Position numbers and translations under genes: made by a program | Part shown: positions 7,306 to 11,134 of the stretch, piece by piece | Numbering within the stretch: position 1 is the first letter of the stretch | Layout: every line of letters starts with the position of its first letter | Origin: Eggerthellaceae bacterium | GTDB lineage: Bacteria; Actinomycetota; Coriobacteriia; Coriobacteriales; Eggerthellaceae | Length of the DNA stretch: 11,134 bases | Reading direction: 5' to 3' | Assembly (NCBI GenBank): GCA_900754955.1 | Contig: CAAEEV010000199.1 | Coordinates: 1 to 11,134, forward strand | Notes under the pieces: generated by a model | Database searches by the model: none | Told to the model about the DNA's origin: nothing | The model's input: the letters and a program-made list of their open reading frames with translations, nothing else

Positions 7306-8064
7306 TCAGACGGTGCGTCCGGCGGCCTTGAGCGCTGCCGCTCCCGCGCTCGTGAGCTTCCATCCCTCGTCCCACACCAGGCCGCCGGCCGATTCCAGCT
7401 TCGCCAGCAGGGCGCTGGGGTAGACGGGAAGGCTGGACAGGGCGTTGGTCGACTTCAGACCGAGCCCTTTCGCCTTCATGGCGTCCGCGACCGCTTGGTA
7501 GGTGCGGGGTTCGCGGCAGAATTCCAGCAGGTCCAGGTAGGCGCCTCCGCGCGCGGCGATGGAGTCGAGCAGCGCGTTCAGGCGCTTTTTCGGCTCCAGC
7601 TCGTCGGCCGCGGCCTTTCCGGCGTCAGTGGTCTGCAGGGCGTAGGAGCAGACGAGCTCGTCCGCCTCGTCCTCGCTCAAGCCTTCCGTCATCTCGGGCG
7701 TGACCTCGTTGCCGTCCTGGTCGAGCTCGAAGCGGGCGAGTCCGCCGGCGTTCACGAGGTGTGCGACGATGTTGCGCTGGCTTTGGTCCACGTAGCGGAA
7801 TTCCGGGTACGTCGCCATTTCCTGCTCCACGTCCTCGATGCTCCGGCGCGTCTCGCAGAACACGAGCGTCTTGCGCATGATTTCGGTGAAGGAGCCTCTG
7901 CTGTGCAGGGTCTTGCGAACGCGCGCGACGCGCTCTTCGAAGGTCGGTTCCTCCGTCGGCTCGTCGACTGCCTGCGCTGTCTCCGCGCACGCCGCAGCGC
8001 ATGCGGACGCCGCGTCGTCCAGCGGCAGGGAAGCCTCCGCCGCCTCTCCCGGGGTTCTTTCCAT
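7306..8064 (-). CDS. Uncharacterised protein with two winged-helix-like segments, first gene of the operon
   Basis: I do not recognise a named family. The 252-residue product lacks a signal peptide, membrane segment or metal motif. Residues 1-40 are Ala- and acid-rich and probably disordered. Two later parts each look like a winged helix: about 75-152 (helices, then NIVAHLVNAGGLARFEL and a closing LQTTDAGK) and about 175-248 (YLDLLEFC, TYQAVADAMK, SALLAKLESAGGLVW and a closing WKLTSAG). The L-T-x-x-G ending is common at the wing of DNA-binding winged helices. The start has a textbook GAGGAGG site. It leads the operon, 62 nt ahead of the molybdoenzyme gene, so it could be a co-regulator or an enzyme-specific accessory factor. 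DNA binding is inference. Confidence 0.75.
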   Translation of the reverse strand: MERTPGEAAEASLPLDDAASACAAACAETAQAVDEPTEEPTFEERVARVRKTLHSRGSFTEIMRKTLVFCETRRSIEDVEQEMATYPEFRYVDQSQRNIVAHLVNAGGLARFELDQDGNEVTPEMTEGLSEDEADELVCSYALQTTDAGKAAADELEPKKRLNALLDSIAARGGAYLDLLEFCREPRTYQAVADAMKAKGLGLKSTNALSSLPVYPSALLAKLESAGGLVWDEGWKLTSAGAAALKAAGRTV

Positions 8065-8206
8065 TTCATCCTCCTCTCGTTTCCTCTTGCTGGCACGCAG
8101 GCTACGCGCCGCGGCGCCCGGGCGGTATAGGCGAAGCGTCGAAACCGTCGCCGAGAGGGTCCACCAAAACGTCGATTATTGCGAAACGCCTGGTAAGAGG
8201 CGTACC

Positions 8207-8220
8207 TTGACGAACGTCAA
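8207..8220. promoter_or_regulatory. Inverted repeat TTGACGAACGTCAA, CRP/FNR-like operator candidate
   Basis: The half-sites TTGAC and GTCAA are separated by 4 bp, the same geometry as the FNR consensus TTGAT-N4-ATCAA. An anaerobic or cAMP-type regulator of the CRP/FNR family could bind here. It sits roughly 75 bp upstream of the candidate rightward -10 and 80 bp from the leftward one, not at the classical -41.5 position, so this is only a candidate. Confidence 0.4.
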
Positions 8221-8235
8221 GCGAGAAGGTTCGCA

Positions 8236-8280
8236 TGAAGCCGGTGAGAGGCCTATGCGTGAAGCCGGTGAGAGGCCTAT
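8236..8280 (+). repeat. Tandem 21-nt direct repeat, candidate regulator binding sites
   Basis: Two identical 21-nt copies (core GAAGCCGGTGAGAGGCCTAT) lie at 8236-8256 and 8260-8280, a 24-bp period. The second copy runs into TATACT, a good -10 hexamer, so the repeats cover the -35 region of the probable regulator promoter. This is where an activator dimer or pair of dimers would sit. An alternative is that they encode the N-terminus of an upstream-extended regulator, since the frame is open from an ATG at 8235. Confidence 0.55.
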
Positions 8281-8351
8281 ACTTGTTACGGCGCCGATGG
8301 AAGGTCGGCGCATCGCAAAGGGAGAGGCATTTCGATACATGGGGGGTCGGC

Positions 8352-9803
8352 ATGCTGCGCACGAGCAAGCTGTTTTCAGTCCGCATGCTGGGATTCGGAT
8401 TCTTCTGGGCGTGGCTGTTTTTGGTGGCGGTCTCGCCCTCGCCTTTGTTCGGGCAGCTGACGGGTCCCGGCGGCACGCCGTTCGAGCTTTGGGAGCTTTG
8501 CTTCCGGCTGCTCGCCCTCGTCGCTGTCGGCGGCGTCGCGCGGCAGCTGGCTACCACGCGGGGAGTCTGGGTCTTGGCCGTCCTGTCCGCCGTGTTCGGC
8601 ATCGCCGGCGTCGCGGCGCTGGGGCTTGCGCAGAACGCGGGCATGGTCGCCGCCGCGGCGCTTTTCGTCGGCGTGGCGGACACGTGCATGTTTGTCGGGT
8701 GGCTGAGCTTTTTTGGCTACCTGCGCCTGGGTGAGACTGCGCTTCTGATAACGCTTTCCTACGCGGTGGGGTCGGTCGTCCTGTTCGCGCTGTACGGCAT
8801 GGGAAAGGGCGCCATGCAGGCGGCGTCGGTGCTGCTGCCGGTGGCCTCCGCGGTTTCGTTCGTGCTGGCTTACCGCTCGTTCGCGCAGACCTCCGACGCG
8901 CCGGAGCCGTGGGCGACGAGCGCCGACGCTTCCAAAACGCCGCTGCCTCCGGTCGTCTACCGGCTTTACGGCGCCTTGGCGGCGCTCGCGGCGCTGTTCG
9001 CCCTGTTCTCGTGCGTCATGGTGCGACAAGGGGTGCAGGGGGCGAGCGGGCCGCTCGTGCAGGCGGGCTGCTGCATCGTCATCGCGTGCATCGTGGGCGC
9101 CGTCTTCGCTCTCACGCGGCAGGCGAAGGGCATGTACGGGCTGTACCGGCTTGCGCCTTTGGCCATGGGCGCGGGCTTCTGCTGCCTGGGCATGCTGGGC
9201 GGGCAAAGCTGGACCGCGGCGGGCGGCCTGGTCATGTTCGGTTTCCTGACGTTCGAAATACTTTCCCTCAACGACTTCTGCAATGCCGTGAAGACCAACG
9301 ACGCTTCCTTGGTGCGCGCCATGACGGGCGCGCGCGTGGCGTCCTCGGCGGGCATGCTCGCAGGCTGGGGCGTTGGCACGGCGCTTCCGACGCAGACCGC
9401 TTGGGCCGACCTGCCAGGCGTCGCCGCGTTCGTGGGGGTGTTGGGCGTGCTTGTCGTCGGGTTTGCGGTGTTCACGAACACGGAGGTGGTCGGACTGCGC
9501 GATTTGTCGGGCGACCGCGCCGCCATGGAAAAGCTGGAGGATTTGGACCAGCGGGACAAGCTGCTCGATGGTTTCGCGCAGGCGTACGGCCTGTCGGGGC
9601 GCGAGCGGGAAGTGATGGGCTACCTGCTTTCCGGCCGCAATGCCGTCTACATCGCCGAACAGCTGGTCATCGCGGAGTCGACCGCGCGCACGTACATCCA
9701 TAAAATCTACCAGAAGACCGAAACGCACGCGCGCATGGAGCTCTTGGACGTGTTCGACGCGTTTTGTGCACAGCAAGGTTCGGATTCCGTGCGCGGCGCC
9801 TGA
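8352..9803 (+). CDS. LuxR-family regulator with 12-helix membrane sensor domain
   Basis: A 483-residue protein. Residues 1 to about 375 form some twelve hydrophobic helices arranged like a transporter, e.g. LGFGFFWAWLFLVAV, TALLITLSYAVGSVVLFAL and the last VAAFVGVLGVLVVGFAVF. A short linker (residues about 380-410) leads to a LuxR/GerE helix-turn-helix at about 412-475 (LSGREREVMGYLLSGRNAVY, IAESTARTYIHKIYQKTETH). Such membrane LuxR proteins abound in Eggerthellaceae next to molybdoenzyme and reductase operons, where they act as substrate-dependent regulators. Its divergent position suggests that it controls the 8064-373 operon. The ATG at 8352 is preferred because it follows a G-rich Shine-Dalgarno-like run and starts near the first helix; the in-frame ATG at 8235 would add 39 residues encoded by the tandem repeat. 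The ligand is unknown. Confidence 0.9.
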   Translation: MLRTSKLFSVRMLGFGFFWAWLFLVAVSPSPLFGQLTGPGGTPFELWELCFRLLALVAVGGVARQLATTRGVWVLAVLSAVFGIAGVAALGLAQNAGMVAAAALFVGVADTCMFVGWLSFFGYLRLGETALLITLSYAVGSVVLFALYGMGKGAMQAASVLLPVASAVSFVLAYRSFAQTSDAPEPWATSADASKTPLPPVVYRLYGALAALAALFALFSCVMVRQGVQGASGPLVQAGCCIVIACIVGAVFALTRQAKGMYGLYRLAPLAMGAGFCCLGMLGGQSWTAAGGLVMFGFLTFEILSLNDFCNAVKTNDASLVRAMTGARVASSAGMLAGWGVGTALPTQTAWADLPGVAAFVGVLGVLVVGFAVFTNTEVVGLRDLSGDRAAMEKLEDLDQRDKLLDGFAQAYGLSGREREVMGYLLSGRNAVYIAEQLVIAESTARTYIHKIYQKTETHARMELLDVFDAFCAQQGSDSVRGA

Positions 9804-9868
9804 GGTCGTGGGCAGTGCATGGCATGGCGAGTCCGCGTCGCACCGTGCACTTGAAAGGCAGGGCTTCC

Positions 9869-9973
9869 ATGACGGCACCGGATTTCATCTTGAAGTTGCG
9901 CGAGAAGGCGGGGCACGACCTGCTGTGGCTGGTGGGCGTGACCGCCTGCGTGCTGGACGCGCGCGGGTGGTAG
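9869..9973 (+). pseudogene. NUDIX hydrolase gene, N-terminal fragment broken at IS junction
   Basis: From an ATG with an AAAGGCAGGG site upstream, 34 codons read MTAPDFILKLREKAGHDLLW, then LVGVTACVLDARGW and a stop. The pattern P-D-F-I-L-x-L-R-x-K-x-G-H-D-x-L-W-L-x-G-V-T-A-x-V-L-D is the N-terminus of a common actinobacterial NUDIX (MutT-like) protein. The match ends at ARG, exactly where transposase sequence begins. The catalytic NUDIX box is absent and no continuation is found after the IS remnant up to 10890. The gene is therefore destroyed. It lies 65 nt past the regulator stop on the same strand. Confidence 0.75.
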
Positions 9974-10494
9974 CCGGCGGCCCCAACGCGGCATGGTTCG
10001 CGGACATCGCCTACGTCAAGACCCGCCAGGACTGGCTGTATCTGGCGCTCGCGATGGACATATGGCCGCGGCGCATAGCGGGCTGGCCGATAGGGCCCAA
10101 CATCACGGCCGAGCTGGCCGACGAGGCGCTGAAGATGGCCCTGGCCAGGCGAAACAACCCGAGGGGTTGCGTGCATCGTTCGGATCGCGGATCCCAGTAC
10201 GTGTCGTTGCTACCGTCCGAACCCATGCGCGGACATGGCGTGCGCCCGTCCATGGGCTCGATATCCTCGCCGCGGGGCAACGCGGCCATGGAGTCGCTCA
10301 TGGGCATCGTGAAGTCGGAGCGTGTGCACGCACGCACCTATGCCACGCGCGAGAAGGCCGCGCTGGATCTGCTCGAGAGCATCGAGGTCGTCTACAACAG
10401 GGCGAGGATCCACTCGGTGCTGGGCTATCTCAGCCCCGCCGGGTTCGAAGAGGCCAATTGGCCCAAGGAGAACAGCCGCTCGAAGGCGGCGTAA
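9970..10494 (+). pseudogene. IS3-family OrfB transposase, C-terminal remnant
   Basis: About 174 residues of the rve/DDE integrase core remain. The first catalytic Asp is in WFADIAYV (codon 10003-10005). The second is in VHRSDRGSQY. The third, Glu, is in NAAMESLMG. The C-terminal NRARIHSVLGYLSP motif is present. IS3 OrfB proteins are usually 270-300 residues, so the N-terminal HTH_21 region is gone and no transposase start codon remains. The reading frame happens to stay open upstream into the regulator gene, but that part is unrelated. At the normally conserved W/Y-D-N before the catalytic Glu region the sequence reads PRGN, a further sign of decay. Confidence 0.85.
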
Positions 10495-10498
10495 AAGG

Positions 10499-10523
10499 TG
10501 TCAATGGAATCAGGGTAGATTCA
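10499..10523 (+). repeat. Terminal inverted repeat of the right IS3-family remnant
   Basis: Read inward from its outer end (minus strand) it starts TGAATCTACCCTGATTCC and ends ATTGACA. It begins 4 nt after the transposase stop. It differs from the repeat at 121-145 at 4 of 25 positions. Confidence 0.82.
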
Positions 10524-10690
10524 AAGGGCACTACGTAGTCCAATTCACGTTTCGAAGCGAGAACATCATCAGGTTGAAAGACTCCCTCCTAAACCTTGTT
10601 CAGTCTATTTTTCTAGGGAGGTGCGGCGGGCAGAGACTCGCTTTTTCCTCGGCTTGTCTTGACGGCATCCCCCTGTCGTAGTACCTTGTC
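10524..10690. other. AT-richer intergenic stretch, no gene recognised
   Basis: Base composition drops clearly relative to the rest of the window, particularly at 10524-10620. I see no recognisable protein, tRNA or NUDIX continuation. A candidate plus-strand promoter lies near its end: TTGACG at 10659-10664, 17-nt spacer, then TACCTT at 10682-10687 (a weak -10). It would drive the transporter leader. Confidence 0.4.
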
Positions 10691-10737
10691 CCTGTTTAAA
10701 AAACGCGTGGACTTTTCTGGGCGCCAGCCACCTTTTC

Positions 10738-10772
10738 GCCACGCAACCGAGCAGTCGGTTGCGTGGCTTTTT
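10738..10772 (+). terminator. Rho-independent terminator in the leader of the EamA-type gene
   Basis: A perfect 13-bp stem (GCCACGCAACCGA with TCGGTTGCGTGGC), loop GCAG, is followed by TTTTT. It is clearly oriented to the plus strand. No intact plus-strand gene precedes it, and it sits about 120 nt before the transporter start, so it may be an attenuator in that gene's 5' leader. A GCGTGG at 10705-10710 could pair with CCACGC in the 5' arm to form a competing structure. Confidence 0.85.
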
Positions 10773-10824
10773 CGTCTCGGCAGCAGGCGCCACAAGCGCC
10801 GCCAGAAGACCGGACGAGCCCCAC

Positions 10825-10882
10825 CTTCCGACTGCAGGGAACAGACGCACGAGGCGTGCGTCTGCGAGACAGCAGACGGAAG
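10825..10882 (+). promoter_or_regulatory. Leader hairpin sequestering the ribosome binding site of the EamA-type gene
   Basis: An outer stem pairs CTTCCGACTGC (10825-10835) with GCAGACGGAAG (10872-10882), 11 bp with one mismatch. The second arm contains the GGAAGG part of the Shine-Dalgarno region of the ATG at 10891. An inner perfect 10-bp hairpin (CAGACGCACG, loop AGG, CGTGCGTCTG; 10842-10864) stacks inside. Such a fold would block translation unless opened. No known riboswitch class is recognised. Confidence 0.55.
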
Positions 10883-10890
10883 GGAGCACG

Positions 10891-11134
10891 ATGGCAGGAG
10901 CGGACACAATCAAGCAGCAGGGCGCCGGGGCAGGAGCCACGGGCGCGGGGCAGGCCAAGGCGGCGCTCCAGGTCTTTGCGGGCGGCGCCTGCTACGGTGC
11001 CATGGCCACGACCTACAAGCTCGCCTACGCCGCGGGCTTCACCTCGGCGCAGGTGGTGGCGAGCCAGGCGTGGTTCGGCTGCCTCTTCTTCGCCCTCGCC
11101 ACGCTCGCAGGACACGCGCTCGGGCACCGCTGGC
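10891..11134 (+). CDS. EamA/DMT-superfamily transporter, N-terminal part (runs off window)
   Basis: The first 81 codons are present. After a Gly/Ala-rich N-terminus (MAGADTIKQQGAGAGATGAG), the segment VFAGGACYGAMATTYKLAYA, then AGFTSAQVVASQAWFGCLFF, matches the first helix and loop of drug/metabolite (EamA) transporters, in which a YG-x-x-x-x-x-x-K-x-A-Y segment is typical. A second helix begins near residue 63. The start has a GGAAGGGA ribosome binding site 5-9 nt upstream, partly buried in a leader hairpin. The substrate is unknown. It is not obviously linked to the molybdoenzyme operon and lies beyond the IS remnant. Confidence 0.75.
   Translation, partial: MAGADTIKQQGAGAGATGAGQAKAALQVFAGGACYGAMATTYKLAYAAGFTSAQVVASQAWFGCLFFALATLAGHALGHRW

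Larger units (their letters stand above)
8065..8351. promoter_or_regulatory. Divergent intergenic control region between operon and LuxR-type regulator
   Basis: This 287-bp gene-free stretch must hold the promoters of both the leftward operon and the rightward regulator. It contains a tandem repeat (8236-8280), an FNR-like inverted repeat (8207-8220), a candidate rightward -10 (TATACT, 8278-8283) and a candidate leftward -10 (TATACC on the minus strand, 8124-8129). Neither -10 has a recognisable -35 at the normal distance, which is typical of activator-dependent promoters. The octamer GCCTATAC occurs at both -10s, once on each strand. Promoter calls are by eye and tentative. Confidence 0.5.
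9970..10523 (+). mobile_element. 5'-truncated IS3-family element remnant
   Basis: It consists of the C-terminal part of an OrfB transposase (to 10494) and the right-hand terminal inverted repeat (10499-10523). OrfA, the N-terminal half of OrfB and the left inverted repeat are missing, so it cannot move by itself. Its left edge is fused to the NUDIX fragment. Its right repeat matches the left-end repeat of the IS at 1-145, indicating two elements of the same subgroup. Confidence 0.85.

Noticed and set aside
4295..7423. A plus-strand open frame of 1042 codons opposite the molybdoenzyme gene
   Set aside because: Its translation is Val/Leu/His/Arg-rich with no recognisable domain, and it mirrors the coding strand of a clearly identified 961-residue enzyme. 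Long antisense frames are expected in such GC-rich genes.
4358..8064. Assignment of the operon to a catechol dehydroxylase or another specific Eggerthella pathway
   Set aside because: The family and LuxR neighbour fit such systems in general, but no diagnostic residues or neighbours for a given substrate are visible, and the DmsBC/TorD/NapGH partners point rather to a membrane-linked respiratory enzyme.
1..10523. A classical composite transposon formed by the two IS copies
   Set aside because: The right copy lacks its 5' half and one inverted repeat, and the left copy is incomplete in the window; mobilisation as a unit cannot be supported.
10322..10681. An open frame ending QGRFKGHYVVQFTFRSENII... 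after the IS remnant
   Set aside because: Its first half is an out-of-frame shadow of the transposase; the tail beyond 10523 matches nothing I recognise and has no start of its own.
10523..10890. A tRNA, T-box or CRISPR element in the AT-richer stretch and leader
   Set aside because: No cloverleaf, no T-box-type conserved bulge sequence and no spaced direct repeats could be found; only the two hairpin structures described are supported.
10707..10890. A leader peptide starting at the GTG at 10707
   Set aside because: The frame stays open through the terminator and past the transporter start without a ribosome binding site or a run of regulatory codons, so it is not a credible attenuation peptide.

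Overview
The window is GC-rich and looks like an accessory segment of a Coriobacteriia genome, probably an Eggerthellaceae gut anaerobe (Eggerthella, Gordonibacter, Adlercreutzia or Slackia type). This rests on a multi-subunit molybdopterin respiratory operon divergent from a regulator with a 12-helix membrane domain fused to a LuxR-type DNA-binding domain, a pairing typical of that family. The taxon is inferred; there is no rRNA gene or taxonomic marker here.

Layout. Positions 1-145 are the 5' end of an IS3-family insertion sequence running leftward off the window. It has cut an EAL-domain (c-di-GMP phosphodiesterase) gene, whose last codons survive at 146-236. Two strong hairpins (283-356) then close a long minus-strand operon. 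Read in its own direction from 8064 down to 373, the operon encodes: a protein of unknown role with two winged-helix-like segments; a Tat-exported DMSO-reductase-family molybdoenzyme; a four-cluster DmsB-like ferredoxin; a DmsC-like membrane anchor; a TorD-like chaperone; a NapG-like Tat ferredoxin; and a NapH-like membrane ferredoxin. Genes overlap by 1-8 nt except for two gaps (62 and 93 nt); the second gap carries an internal hairpin. A 287-bp intergenic region (8065-8351), with a tandem 21-nt repeat and an FNR-like inverted repeat, separates the operon from the plus-strand LuxR-type membrane regulator (8352-9803).

Downstream, the first 34 codons of a NUDIX hydrolase gene (9869-9973) are cut off by a 5'-truncated IS3-family transposase remnant that ends at 10523 in an inverted repeat matching the one at 121-145. 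An AT-richer 170-bp stretch follows, then a leader with a terminator hairpin and a second hairpin covering the ribosome binding site, and finally the start of an EamA/DMT-type transporter that runs off the right edge.

How it works together (inference from families): NapH/NapG-like and DmsC-like proteins would pass electrons from the quinol pool through the DmsB-like ferredoxin to the exported molybdoenzyme, which reduces an unknown acceptor. TorD loads or escorts the catalytic subunit, and the LuxR-type membrane protein probably senses the substrate and switches the operon on. The catalytic subunit has Cys where DmsA has its Mo-binding Ser, so it is unlikely to be a plain DMSO reductase; its substrate cannot be read from the sequence. 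The module sits between two gene-breaking IS copies, consistent with an island of variable presence.
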